NCBI RefSeq assembly: GCF_008630495.1
Contig: NZ_VWOJ01000001.1
Location: forward strand, 124,001-188,000
Direction: 5' to 3'
Length of the DNA: 64,000 bases
DNA from: Alkalicaulis satelles
GTDB lineage: Bacteria > Pseudomonadota > Alphaproteobacteria > Caulobacterales > Maricaulaceae
The notes below the pieces were generated by a model that was not told where the DNA came from, did no database searches, and saw only the letters and a list, made by a program, of their open reading frames with translations. Position 1 is the stretch's first letter; every line of letters begins with the position of its first letter. Of the stretch, positions 43,078 through 51,713 are shown in pieces. The translations under genes and the position numbers were made by a program.

Positions 43078-44597
43078 TGCGCCGTTTCCGACCGCGCCCG
43101 CCGGCGCCCGCGCCGGAGGAGGTCTCACGCCGCGACGTGGCGGTGATCGATGTGGGCTCCAACTCGGTGCGTCTGGTGCAGTTCCGCCTGGAAGGGCGCG
43201 CGCTGTGGCCGGTGTTCAATGAAAAGGTGATGGCGGGCCTGGGCCGTGGCGCCCGCCAGAGCGGAGAGCTGAATCCTGAAGGGGTGGAGACGGCGCTGCG
43301 GGCGCTGCGCCGTTTCGCCCATCTGCTCGACGCAAAGGGCGTAGAGGACCGTCACGTCACCGCCACGGCGGCGGTGAGGGATTGCGCCGACGGACCCGGT
43401 TTCATCGCCCGGGTGCAGGCCGATACCGGGCTGGAGATCGAGGTGCTCTCGGGCGAGGAGGAGGGGCGGCGCTCGGCGCTGGGCGTGCTGGCGGGCATTG
43501 GCGAGGGTCATGGCCTGGCCGGCGATCTGGGCGGGTCGAGCCTGGAGCTGACCCCGGTCGAGGGCCGCCGGGCCGGCCCGGCGGTCACCCTGCCTCTGGG
43601 GCCGCTGGCCATGCTCAACGGCTCCATTTCGGAACCTTCCCTCAAAGAGGCGATCGATGCGGCGCTGGCCAGCGCCGCGCCCCAGCTGGAATTGTCGGGT
43701 CCGACATTCTACGCCGTGGGCGGGGCCTGGCGCGCCCTGGCCCATCTGGCCATGGCGCTTGATGATTACCCTCTGGTGCTGCTGCACCAGTATGCGCTCA
43801 CCCCCGCCCAGGTGGCGCGCGCAGCCGATTTCGCCATCACCCAGAGCGAGGCCTCGCTGGCCGCCGTGCCGGGCGTGTCCTCCAAGCGCGCCGCGCTTCT
43901 GCCCTATGCTGCGCTGCTCATGCGCCGGATCCTCAAGAAAGGCCGGTTTGACAAGGTGGTGTTCTCAGCCTTCGGCCTGCGCGAAGGCGTGGTGTGCGCG
44001 CGCGATCTGCGCCTGATTACCGAGGGCGATCCGCTGCTGGCGGGCGCCGAGGCGCTGGCCAGCCAGGCTTCGCCCGAGCCCGATTTCGGCCCGGCCCTGG
44101 CCGAGTGGATCGAGCCGGCTTTCGCCGGCGAGCCGGTGCTGTTCGGGCCGGAGCGCGACCGGGTTCTGCGCGGCGCCTGTGCGCGCCTGGCCGATCTGGG
44201 CGGGCGCATGCATCCTGATCACCGCGCCGAACTGGCCAGCACCCAGACTCTCTACGCCCCGTTTGGCGGCGTGAACCATGCCGAGCGCGGCTTTCTGGCG
44301 CTGGCCATGCATCATCGCTATGCGGGACGCAAGCTGCGCGACGAGACCTGCCCGTCCCGGCGCCTGCTGGACGAGTCGCAAGAGACGGGCGCCATGAAGC
44401 TGGGCCTGGCCCTGCGCCTGGGCGCGGCCCTGTCCGGGCGATCGGCTCCGGTGCTGGAGGCGTTCCGCCTGGACCGGTCCGGTCAGGAGCTGGTGCTCAG
44501 GGTCGATCCGGGCTCTGAAGGCCTGGTGATCGAGCGCGCGCGCACGCGGTTTGACGCGCTGGCCGGCGCGCTGGGCCTTCAGCCGCAAGTGATCTGA
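43077..44597 (+). CDS. ppx: Exopolyphosphatase / guanosine pentaphosphatase family (Ppx/GppA)
   Basis: A 506-residue ASKHA-fold phosphatase that removes terminal phosphates from polyphosphate and may hydrolyse pppGpp. It shows VIDVGSNSVRLVQF (about 23-36), VLSGEEEGRRSALGV, GLAGDLGGSSLEL and a C-terminal HD-like helical region (NHAERGFLALAMHHRY). It follows ppk with a one-base TGATG overlap (a GTG three bases earlier in the same frame is an alternative start). Together with ppk it gives synthesis and breakdown of polyphosphate from one operon. Confidence 0.93.
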   Translation: MRRFRPRPPAPAPEEVSRRDVAVIDVGSNSVRLVQFRLEGRALWPVFNEKVMAGLGRGARQSGELNPEGVETALRALRRFAHLLDAKGVEDRHVTATAAVRDCADGPGFIARVQADTGLEIEVLSGEEEGRRSALGVLAGIGEGHGLAGDLGGSSLELTPVEGRRAGPAVTLPLGPLAMLNGSISEPSLKEAIDAALASAAPQLELSGPTFYAVGGAWRALAHLAMALDDYPLVLLHQYALTPAQVARAADFAITQSEASLAAVPGVSSKRAALLPYAALLMRRILKKGRFDKVVFSAFGLREGVVCARDLRLITEGDPLLAGAEALASQASPEPDFGPALAEWIEPAFAGEPVLFGPERDRVLRGACARLADLGGRMHPDHRAELASTQTLYAPFGGVNHAERGFLALAMHHRYAGRKLRDETCPSRRLLDESQETGAMKLGLALRLGAALSGRSAPVLEAFRLDRSGQELVLRVDPGSEGLVIERARTRFDALAGALGLQPQVI

Positions 44598-44601
44598 TTG
44601 C

Positions 44602-44925
44602 TCAAAGCGGGGCGAGGCGCAGCGTGGCCTCAAAGCGGATGGAGGGCGCCTTGTCAGCGCGGCCTTCAAACACGTATTCGGCGCCACGCTTGCGCCCGGT
44701 CAGGGAAAGTCTGAAATCGCGGTGATCGCCGAAAACGGACTGGCGGCTGTCGTCATGCTGGCGCACGCGCAAGGTGACGCGCACTTCCTCGCCCTCGCTG
44801 ATGATTTCGCCGACATAATACATGCCGGTATCGCCGCCATAGACCCGGTTTCCGTCTATGTAGATGACCCCGCCCGCATCATCGAGCGGGGTTCTGAAAC
44901 GGCTGACATAGAGGCCAGATTGCAT
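44602..44925 (-). CDS. GrlR-domain-like protein
   Basis: A 107-residue protein resembling the GrlR fold, a small lipocalin-like beta-barrel first known from a type III secretion regulator: SGLYVSRFRTP, GVIYIDGNRVYGGDTGMYYVG and RQSVFGDHRDFRLSLTG. The ATG at 44925 has GAAGGA six bases upstream; the frame is open to 45015 but overlaps the upstream gene. No secretion genes are near, so a role in type III secretion is not implied. It starts 44 bases after the stop of the Sua5-type gene. Similar stand-alone proteins are common in bacteria, function unknown. Confidence 0.65.
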   Translation of the reverse strand: MQSGLYVSRFRTPLDDAGGVIYIDGNRVYGGDTGMYYVGEIISEGEEVRVTLRVRQHDDSRQSVFGDHRDFRLSLTGRKRGAEYVFEGRADKAPSIRFEATLRLAPL

Positions 44926-44968
44926 GCCCATTCCTTCATAGTGCCACGCAGTGCAGCGTATTGCACGT

Positions 44969-45934
44969 TCAGCGTGTGTTGGTGCGATCTGCCGCCGCTC
45001 GCCGGAGCCGGTCATTGATCGCTTCGCCCAGACCTTCGTCCGGGATTGGCGCGACCGCGATGGCGCTAAAGCGTTCGTCCAGACGGCGCAAAGCAGAAAA
45101 CAGTCTTTCGGCTGCTTCGGCTAGGTCTGATCGTTCAGAAAGGTTAATGACGTCAAAACCAACACCCTCAGGTGGTTTTCCAAACGCCAGAAAACCCTCT
45201 CCGGGATGGTGCCTGGTTGCGTTCAGGCGCACCGGTGCCTTTGGCGCGTAATGGCTGGACAGCTGGCCGGGGGCGCTGGGCCGGTCCGGGGCGGGGGATG
45301 CTGAGGCGAGGGGGCCGCACACCGTTTCCAGCGCGGCGCGCGTCACGCCTCCCGGACGCAGGAGGACAGGCTGCGCGCCGGTCACGTCCACAATCGTGCT
45401 TTCCAGTCCCACACGGCAGGGGCCGCCATCGAGAATGAGATCAATGCGCCCGCCCAGGCTTTCGAGCACATGGGCGGCCCGGGTCGGGCTGACCGCGCCG
45501 GAGCGGTTGGCGCTGGGCGCGGCCAGTGGGCGGTCCAGGCGCGCGACGAGGCCGGTCAGGGCCTCGGAATCCGGCCAGCGCACGGCCAGGGTTTCGAGAC
45601 CGGCCGTGACCAGGTCCGCCACTCCGGCGTCTGCGCGCAGCGGCGCCACCAGGGTCAGCGGACCGGGCCAGAACGCGGCAGCGAGCCGGCGGCCCGTCTG
45701 GTTCAGTTCGATCAGCTGTTCTGCGCGTGCGAGGCTGTCCACATGGACAATCAGCGGGTTGAAGCGCGGCCGGCCCTTGGCCTCATAGATTCGCGCCACA
45801 GCCTCGCCCCGCATGGCGTCAGCGGCGAGGCCGTATACGGTCTCGGTCGGGACCGCGACCAGCCCCCCGCGCGACAAAATGCCGGCGGCGTCATCAAGCG
45901 CGGTGGTGTCATGGGCGGGCAGGGTGCGCGTCAT
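44969..45934 (-). CDS. L-threonylcarbamoyladenylate synthase (Sua5/TsaC family)
   Basis: A 321-residue enzyme that makes threonylcarbamoyl-AMP from Thr, bicarbonate and ATP for the t6A37 modification of ANN-decoding tRNAs. The TsaC/YrdC domain holds RGGLVAVPTETVYGLAADA (about 21-39), KGRPRFNPLIVHV and APSANRSGAVSPT. The additional C-terminal domain with SPGQ/HYAPKAP-type linker (GQLSSHYAPKAPVRL) marks the longer Sua5 form. It is divergent from the PhoX-type gene. Confidence 0.92.
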   Translation of the reverse strand: MTRTLPAHDTTALDDAAGILSRGGLVAVPTETVYGLAADAMRGEAVARIYEAKGRPRFNPLIVHVDSLARAEQLIELNQTGRRLAAAFWPGPLTLVAPLRADAGVADLVTAGLETLAVRWPDSEALTGLVARLDRPLAAPSANRSGAVSPTRAAHVLESLGGRIDLILDGGPCRVGLESTIVDVTGAQPVLLRPGGVTRAALETVCGPLASASPAPDRPSAPGQLSSHYAPKAPVRLNATRHHPGEGFLAFGKPPEGVGFDVINLSERSDLAEAAERLFSALRRLDERFSAIAVAPIPDEGLGEAINDRLRRAAADRTNTR

Positions 45935-46009
45935 GTCGCCGGTCTAGCGCGCCTGAAGCCCGCTGGAAACGCACTTGCGGCGGGAGGACTCAGCACCGAT
46001 CATGCCTCC

Positions 46010-46038
46010 GTCACATTGCTCTGACATGTTGGCGTCAT
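46010..46038 (+). promoter_or_regulatory. Pho-box-like direct repeats upstream of the PhoX-type gene
   Basis: Three heptamers with 4-base gaps: GTCACAT (46010-46016), CTGACAT (46021-46027), GCGTCAT (46032-46038). Against the PhoB half-site CTGTCAT the second matches 6 of 7 and the third 5 of 7, and the 11-base period is that of a Pho box. It lies 33 bases before the ATG, a position consistent with PhoB activation in place of a -35. The match is moderate. Confidence 0.5.
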
Positions 46039-46070
46039 ACCCATTACATCCAGACTGGAGCCCTGATCAC

Positions 46071-48068
46071 ATGCGCGACATGCTCGATCCCGATTATGAG
46101 CCGGAATGCAACGCCTCGGACAATAAACCCTTCGCCGAGATCATGGCGGCGCGGTTTGGCCGGCGCGGCTTCCTGAAGGGCTCGCTGGGCGCGGCGGTGG
46201 GCGGGCTGTTCGCCACCACCGGCGTGGCGCGCGCGCTCGAAGCAGGTGCGGGACCGGCGCTGAACTTCGAGCCGGTTCCCGTCGACACATCCGACGCCTT
46301 CATCGTGCCGGAAGGCTATGAGGCCAAGGTGATCTATCGCTGGGGTGATCCCGTCACCGGCGCCATGCCTGAATTCAGTCCGCACAATACCGGCGCTGAA
46401 CAAGGCGAGCAGGCAGGCATGCATCATGACGGCATGCACTTCTTCCCCATCGAGGGCCAAGACCCCTGGCAGGGCAGCTCCACGGACGGCCTTCTGGTGG
46501 TCAATCACGAATATATCGAGCCGCGCTTCCTGCATGCGGGCAAGGTGGAAGGCCAGGCCATGACGGCCTGGTCGGTGCCGGACCATGCCGGTCCGCGCGA
46601 TCCGGACATGGTGCTGAAAGAACTCAACGCCCATGGCGTATCGGTGGCGCGCATCCGCGAGGATGCGGACGGCGAATGGCGCATTGTTCCCGACCCGCGC
46701 AACCGGCGCATCACCGCCCTGACCGAGATGGAAATCGCCGGCCCGGTGCGCGGCAGCGATCTGGTAAAGACCAAATTCTCCCCCGAGGGCGAGCGCACGC
46801 GCGGCACCTTCGCCAATTGCGCCCACGGCGTGACGCCCTGGAACACCTATATGGCGGCTGAAGAGAACTGGTCGGGCGCGTTTGTGAACAATGACGCCGA
46901 ATTGCCGCGCGAACATGCGCGCTATGGCGTGCGCCAGGGCATGTCGCGTCCCAACTGGCACCTTGCAGCGGACGGCGCGGACGGTTTCGTGCGCTTTGAC
47001 GCTTCCACGAAGGCCGACAGCGCGGAAGGCGATTACCGCAACGAACCCAATGGCTTCGGCTGGATGGTGGAGATCGACCCGTTCGATCCTGACAGCACGC
47101 CGGTCAAGCGCACCACGCTGGGCCGCTGCGCCCATGAGGGCGTGGTGTTCGCGCCGGTGAACGATGGCGAGAAGGTCGTCTGCTATACCGGCGATGATGC
47201 GCGCAACGAATACATCTACAAATTCGTCTCGGCCGGGACATTCCGGCGCGGCGTGACGCGCGGCGAGATTCTCGACGAGGGCGTGCTCTATGTGGCGAAA
47301 TTCCACGATGATGGCACGGGCGAGTGGCTGGCTCTGGTCCATGGCCAGAATGGTCTGGACGAAAGCAATGGCTTCGTCAGCCAGGCCGATGTGCTGGTCA
47401 ATACGCGCCTGGCGGCCGATTTCGTCGGCGCCACGCCCATGGACCGGCCCGAATGGGGCACGGTCGATCCGGAAACCCGGGCGGTCTATTTCACCCTCAC
47501 CAACAACTCCCAGCGCACGGCGGACGATATTGACGGCGCCAATCCGCGCGGGCCGAACCCGTTCGGCCATATCATCCGCTGGCATGAGGATGGCGGCCAG
47601 GAGGCGCAGACCTTCACCTGGGACCTGTTCGTCATAGCCGGCCCGCATGAAGACAGCGCCGACATGCATGGCGAGGCGCTCACCGACGACAATATCTTCT
47701 CCAGCCCGGACGGGCTGTGGATGGACGCCAACCGGCGCCTGTGGATCCAGACCGACATCTCCGAAAGCGTGATGTACCGGGGCAATCACACGGTGTTCGG
47801 CAATAACGCCATGCTGGCGGCCAATCCCGAGACCGGCGAGATCAAGCGCTTCCTGACCGGCCCTGTCGGCCAGGAGATCACCGGCGTGGTCACCACGCCC
47901 GATCACCGCACCATCTTCGTCAATGTCCAGCACCCCGGCGCCACCACCTCCGCCGAGGATTTCGCGTCCGCAAACTATGCCAGCCACTGGCCGGATGGCG
48001 GCAACGCCATTCCGCGCTCGGCCACGGTGATGATCCGGCGCACCGATCGCGGCGTGATCGGCGCCTAA
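46071..48068 (+). CDS. phoX: Tat-exported PhoX/DUF839-family phosphatase
   Basis: A 665-residue protein of the DUF839 (PhoX) family, calcium/iron-dependent alkaline phosphatases exported folded. A twin-arginine signal is clear: FGRRGFLKGSLGAAVGG with Arg31-Arg32, preceded by an unusually long n-region (about 30 residues), as PhoX proteins have. Family marks include NFEPVPVDTSDAFIVPEGYEAK (split over the mature start), GLLVVNHEY, NCAHGVTPWNTYMAAEENW, GRCAHEGV and DGLWMDANRRLWIQTD. A Pho-box-like element lies upstream, and the gene sits near ppk/ppx. Start chosen at MRDMLD; an ATG at 46026 lies within the Pho box and is unlikely. Confidence 0.88.
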   Translation: MRDMLDPDYEPECNASDNKPFAEIMAARFGRRGFLKGSLGAAVGGLFATTGVARALEAGAGPALNFEPVPVDTSDAFIVPEGYEAKVIYRWGDPVTGAMPEFSPHNTGAEQGEQAGMHHDGMHFFPIEGQDPWQGSSTDGLLVVNHEYIEPRFLHAGKVEGQAMTAWSVPDHAGPRDPDMVLKELNAHGVSVARIREDADGEWRIVPDPRNRRITALTEMEIAGPVRGSDLVKTKFSPEGERTRGTFANCAHGVTPWNTYMAAEENWSGAFVNNDAELPREHARYGVRQGMSRPNWHLAADGADGFVRFDASTKADSAEGDYRNEPNGFGWMVEIDPFDPDSTPVKRTTLGRCAHEGVVFAPVNDGEKVVCYTGDDARNEYIYKFVSAGTFRRGVTRGEILDEGVLYVAKFHDDGTGEWLALVHGQNGLDESNGFVSQADVLVNTRLAADFVGATPMDRPEWGTVDPETRAVYFTLTNNSQRTADDIDGANPRGPNPFGHIIRWHEDGGQEAQTFTWDLFVIAGPHEDSADMHGEALTDDNIFSSPDGLWMDANRRLWIQTDISESVMYRGNHTVFGNNAMLAANPETGEIKRFLTGPVGQEITGVVTTPDHRTIFVNVQHPGATTSAEDFASANYASHWPDGGNAIPRSATVMIRRTDRGVIGA

Positions 48069-48078
48069 TTCAGCTTGA

Positions 48079-48891
48079 TCAGGGCAGGGTGACGCGGGCG
48101 GATAGTCCGTCCGCCGTCACCGGCCCGCCGCCTGCCGCTTCCAGCCGGTCAATGCGAAGAATCGCGAGCGCCTGGCGCGCGCTCACAGACGTGATCGCGC
48201 CCAGCGGGGTCTCGCCTGTCATGACCTGCGTCCCGCGCGCAGGCGCATCGCCGTCAAAGTCCAGCCGCACCGTGCGTTTGCGCACGCCGCCCTTGCGGTG
48301 CATGCGGCTAGCCACTTCCTGACCGACAAAACAGCCCTTGCGGTAGTCGATGCCGTTGAGCAGATCATGATTGACGTCGGTGGAGAACACCTCGCTCGCG
48401 GCGTAATCCTCGCCAAACTCCGGGATGATCGCAGCGATGCGCGCGGCGTGATAGGGCGCGGCCTCCACCGGTCCGCCCGCCGGGACGATGGCGCGCAGGC
48501 CCATGCGGTCCGAGCGCGGATCAGGCGCACTGGCGAGCGCCACCGTTTTCAGCTCCGCCTCGCCCTCGCCAAGGGCTGCAGCGGCGGACAGGTCCTCGCG
48601 CAGGACGATGTCGGCTTTCGCGCGCAAGCGGTAGAGGGTGAAGCGCTTGACCAGGCTCTCCGCCTCGCTGGCCGGGACATCGAAAAGCAGTCCGTCCCCG
48701 CCATCATCAAACACGAGAAAATCGGCCAGCACCTTGCCCTGGGGCGTCAGCAGCGCGCTGAACATCGCGGAGTCCGGTGCAATACCTTCGGGTCCGCGCG
48801 TGATCACACGCTGCAGGAAGCTTCGCGCCTCCGGGCCGGTGAGGGCGATAACGGCGCGGGCGGGCAGGGCGGTGAGGAATGGCGTGCTCAT
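48079..48891 (-). CDS. ygfZ: YgfZ/GcvT-family folate-binding protein
   Basis: A 270-residue tetrahydrofolate-binding protein that supports assembly and repair of Fe-S enzymes such as MiaB. The conserved motif KGCFVGQEVASRM is present with its Cys, and the N-terminus (FLTALPARAVIALTGPEARSFLQRVIT) is the GcvT-like domain. The frame is open far upstream, but MSTPFL at 48891 is where the family begins. Divergent from the glycosyltransferase gene; convergent with phoX. Confidence 0.9.
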   Translation of the reverse strand: MSTPFLTALPARAVIALTGPEARSFLQRVITRGPEGIAPDSAMFSALLTPQGKVLADFLVFDDGGDGLLFDVPASEAESLVKRFTLYRLRAKADIVLREDLSAAAALGEGEAELKTVALASAPDPRSDRMGLRAIVPAGGPVEAAPYHAARIAAIIPEFGEDYAASEVFSTDVNHDLLNGIDYRKGCFVGQEVASRMHRKGGVRKRTVRLDFDGDAPARGTQVMTGETPLGAITSVSARQALAILRIDRLEAAGGGPVTADGLSARVTLP

Positions 48892-48985
48892 GGGCGCATA
48901 CTTGGCCTGTGCGCCGGGCTTGGACAAGGCGTCTGGCGCGCCCGCCACTGGCGCAGCGTGCGCGAAGCGGCTAAGCCGCTCATTC

Positions 48986-49945
48986 ATGAAGCGCATCCTG
49001 TTCATCACCGCCACGCGCATTGGCGATGCGGTCCTGTTCTCCGGCCCGCTGGCCCATCTGGCCCGGCGCTGGCCGGATGCGCGCATCACCGTGGCCTGCG
49101 GCCCGCTGGCCGCGCCGCTGTTCCGCGCCGCGCCGGGGGTGAGCGAGGTCATCGTGATGGCCAAGCGCAAGGGCGGCGGTCACTGGCTGGATCTGTGGCG
49201 GCGCACAGCCGGGACGCGCTGGGATCTGGTGGTGGACATGCGCGCCTCGCTGACCGGCTGGTTCCTGAGAGCGCGCGAGCTCCGGGTCAACTGGCGCCGT
49301 CCGGGCGAGGGCCATCGTCACCGCGTGATCGAGGCCGCCGCCGTGCTGGGCCTCGACGCCGATCCACCCGCGCCGCAGCTGTGGGTGGATGCCCAGGCTG
49401 AGGCCGAGGCGGAACGCCGCCTGCCGGGCGATGCGCCGGTGCTGGCGCTGGCGCCCGCCGCCGCCGCGCCGTTCAAGGAATGGCCGGCAGAGCGCTTTGC
49501 TGCGCTGGCCAATGCCCTGACGGGTCCGGGCGGCGCGCTTCAGGGCGCGCGCGTGGCGATCTTTGGCGGGCCGGGCGACAAGGCGGTGTCTGATGCGGTG
49601 CGTTCGCAGATCACGCAGGCAGAGGTCACGGACCTGACCGGCGCGCTGGATCTGGTTGAGGCTGCGGCCTGCCTGAAGCGTGCGCGGCTGTTTGTGGGCA
49701 ATGATTCCGGCCTGATGCACATGGCCGCGGCGGCGGGCGCGCCTGTGCTGGGCCTGTTCGGGCCGACCGATGAGCGTGTATATGGTCCCTGGGGCCCCAA
49801 AGCCCGCTGCGTGCGCGCAGGCGGGCCGGCCGATGAGGCTGACCGCGAGCGCCTGCGCCATGCGGACAGTTCGCTCATGGGCGGGCTGGACCTGGAGCGC
49901 GTGCTGGCGGCCGCCGCAGCCCTGATTGAGGAGAGCCAAGCGTGA
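48986..49945 (+). CDS. Glycosyltransferase family 9 (heptosyltransferase-like) protein
   Basis: A 319-residue GT9 protein resembling ADP-heptose:LPS heptosyltransferases that build the inner LPS core. The N-terminus ILFITATRIGDAVLFSGPLAHLARR has the typical acceptor-site start. The C-terminal donor site includes FVGNDSGLMHMAAAAGAPVLGLFGPTD. It is close to family length. The specific sugar cannot be decided. Its stop overlaps the GTG start of the dihydroorotase (GTGA), an odd pairing of an envelope gene with pyrimidine synthesis. Confidence 0.86.
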   Translation: MKRILFITATRIGDAVLFSGPLAHLARRWPDARITVACGPLAAPLFRAAPGVSEVIVMAKRKGGGHWLDLWRRTAGTRWDLVVDMRASLTGWFLRARELRVNWRRPGEGHRHRVIEAAAVLGLDADPPAPQLWVDAQAEAEAERRLPGDAPVLALAPAAAAPFKEWPAERFAALANALTGPGGALQGARVAIFGGPGDKAVSDAVRSQITQAEVTDLTGALDLVEAAACLKRARLFVGNDSGLMHMAAAAGAPVLGLFGPTDERVYGPWGPKARCVRAGGPADEADRERLRHADSSLMGGLDLERVLAAAAALIEESQA

Positions 49946-51279
49946 GCGAGACCTTTGACCTGATCGTGAAGGGCGGCATCGTGGTCAGCCATGCCGGGCG
50001 GGCCGAGGCCGATATCGGCATACGCGACGGCAAGTTCGCGCAGATGGGCGATCTCTCGCGCGCCTCTGCGGGCGAGGTGATCGACGCCAAGGGGCTGCAT
50101 GTCCTGCCCGGCGTCATCGACAGCCAGGTCCATTTCCGCGAACCGGGGCTGGAGTGGAAAGAGGACCTGGAATCGGGCAGCCGTGCCGCCATCATGGGCG
50201 GGGTGGTGTGCGTGTTCGAGATGCCCAACACCAATCCCTCCACCATCACCCCGGACCTGATGGCCGACAAGGTCGCGCGGGGCCGGGACCGCATGCATTG
50301 CGATTTTGCCTTCTATGCCGGCGCCACCAAGGAAAACCCGCATCTTCTGGCCGAGATGGAGCAGATGGAGGGGTGCTGCGGGGTCAAGGTGTTCATGGGC
50401 GCCTCCACCGGCGATCTGCTGGTGGATGATGATGAAGGCGTGGCCGCCGTGCTGGCCGCCATCAAGCGCCGGGCGGCGTTTCATTCCGAAGACGAGTTCC
50501 GCCTGGCCGACCGGCGCGGGCTGGCCCGGCGCGGCGACTGGACCAGTCATGAAGAGGTGCGCGACGCCACAGCCGCCATGATGAGCACCGAGCGCCTGGT
50601 GCGCCTGGCGCGCGCGGCGGGCAAGCGCATCCATGTGCTGCACATCTCGACGGCTGAAGAGATGGCGTTCCTGGCCGCCCACCGCGATGTGGCGAGCGTG
50701 GAGGTGACGCCCCAGCACCTGACCCTTGAAGCGCCGGACGCCTATGAGCGCCTGAAAGCCTATGCCCAGATGAACCCGCCCATTCGCAGCGCCGCGCACC
50801 GGGCCGGGCTGTGGCGCGGGGTGGAGCAGGGCGTCGCCGATGTCATCGGCTCCGACCACGCCCCCCACACGATTGAAGAAAAATCAAAGCCCTATCCCCA
50901 GAGCCCGTCGGGCATGCCGGGGGTGCAGACGCTGGTTCCGCTCATGCTCGACCACGTCAATGCCGGGCGGCTGACGCTGGAGCGCTTCGTGGACCTGACC
51001 AGCCACGGCGTGCAGCGCATTTTCGGCCTGGCGGGCAAGGGCCGCATCGCGGCGGGCTATGATGCGGACCTCACGCTGGTGGACATGAAGGCGGTGCGCA
51101 CCATCGACGAAAGCTGGCTCGCCTCGCGCTGCGCCTGGTCGCCCTTCACCGGCCAGACGGTGAAAGGATGGCCGATGGCCACCATCGTGCGCGGGCGCGC
51201 TGTGATGCGTGAGGATGAGCTGCTGACGCCGTCCACCGGCGCCCCGGCGCGCTTCATGGAAACTCTGGCGCCGGCCTAA
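49942..51279 (+). CDS. pyrC: Dihydroorotase (class I amidohydrolase)
   Basis: A 445-residue amidohydrolase that cyclises carbamoyl aspartate to dihydroorotate in pyrimidine synthesis. It starts with GTG overlapping the previous stop, behind GAGGAGAG. Active-site marks are VHFREPG (His64), GVKVFMGAS (Lys), FHSEDE, HVLHIST and GSDHAPHT (Asp). The first His of the usual H-x-H metal pair is Gln62 (DSQVHFREPG). This substitution occurs in some alphaproteobacterial enzymes of this class as I recall, so it need not mean loss of activity, but metal binding may differ. pyrB is not in the window. Confidence 0.88.
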   Translation: MSETFDLIVKGGIVVSHAGRAEADIGIRDGKFAQMGDLSRASAGEVIDAKGLHVLPGVIDSQVHFREPGLEWKEDLESGSRAAIMGGVVCVFEMPNTNPSTITPDLMADKVARGRDRMHCDFAFYAGATKENPHLLAEMEQMEGCCGVKVFMGASTGDLLVDDDEGVAAVLAAIKRRAAFHSEDEFRLADRRGLARRGDWTSHEEVRDATAAMMSTERLVRLARAAGKRIHVLHISTAEEMAFLAAHRDVASVEVTPQHLTLEAPDAYERLKAYAQMNPPIRSAAHRAGLWRGVEQGVADVIGSDHAPHTIEEKSKPYPQSPSGMPGVQTLVPLMLDHVNAGRLTLERFVDLTSHGVQRIFGLAGKGRIAAGYDADLTLVDMKAVRTIDESWLASRCAWSPFTGQTVKGWPMATIVRGRAVMREDELLTPSTGAPARFMETLAPA

Positions 51280-51653
51280 TCCAGATAGGTCCGGCGCAGC
51301 TGTTCGGAGAAGGCGCGGCCGCGCTCGGCCAGTTGTTCGCGGGCCATCTCACTCTCCGCCCCGCAGCGCGGACGCAGGCGCTCCTGATGCTGGAAGCCCT
51401 CATTGAAGCGGTCGATAAGCCGGCTGCGGAACGGGCCGGCGGCGGGCGCCTCGTGATCGAGCAGCTCCACCATGGCGTTGCGCCAGACCTGGGTCTGGCG
51501 GCCGTCGCAGATGAAAGCGATGGCGTGCAGCTCGCCCATGATCCGCGCCAGGCTCTCCACCGGATAGGCGTCGCGTTCCTGCACCGCGCCCGCAGGCGCG
51601 CTCACCAGGAGGACCGAAAGACCGGTCAGGAAAAGGATCAGGCGCGCTCTCAT
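51276..51653 (-). CDS. TIGR02301-family small secreted protein
   Basis: A 125-residue periplasmic protein with signal peptide MRARLILFLTGLSVLLVSAPAGA and a mature domain of the TIGR02301 type: SLARIMGELHAIAFICDG, VWRNAMVELLDHEAP, LIDRFNEGFQ and a second Cys in RPRCGAESEM, giving a probable disulfide. The family is found mainly in alphaproteobacteria and has no known function. Its stop overlaps the pyrC stop region by four bases (convergent). The ATG at 51653 is preferred to one five codons upstream. Confidence 0.75.
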   Translation of the reverse strand: MRARLILFLTGLSVLLVSAPAGAVQERDAYPVESLARIMGELHAIAFICDGRQTQVWRNAMVELLDHEAPAAGPFRSRLIDRFNEGFQHQERLRPRCGAESEMAREQLAERGRAFSEQLRRTYLD

Positions 51654-51713
51654 CGCATAAGCCTCCATCAGTGCGGCCCTGTCTGTCGGCCAATCATGGC
51701 GTCCTGATGACGT

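Noticed and set aside
46044-47987. A 647-codon minus-strand frame opposite phoX
   Set aside because: The plus-strand gene has a Tat signal and PhoX motifs, and the antisense product matches nothing.
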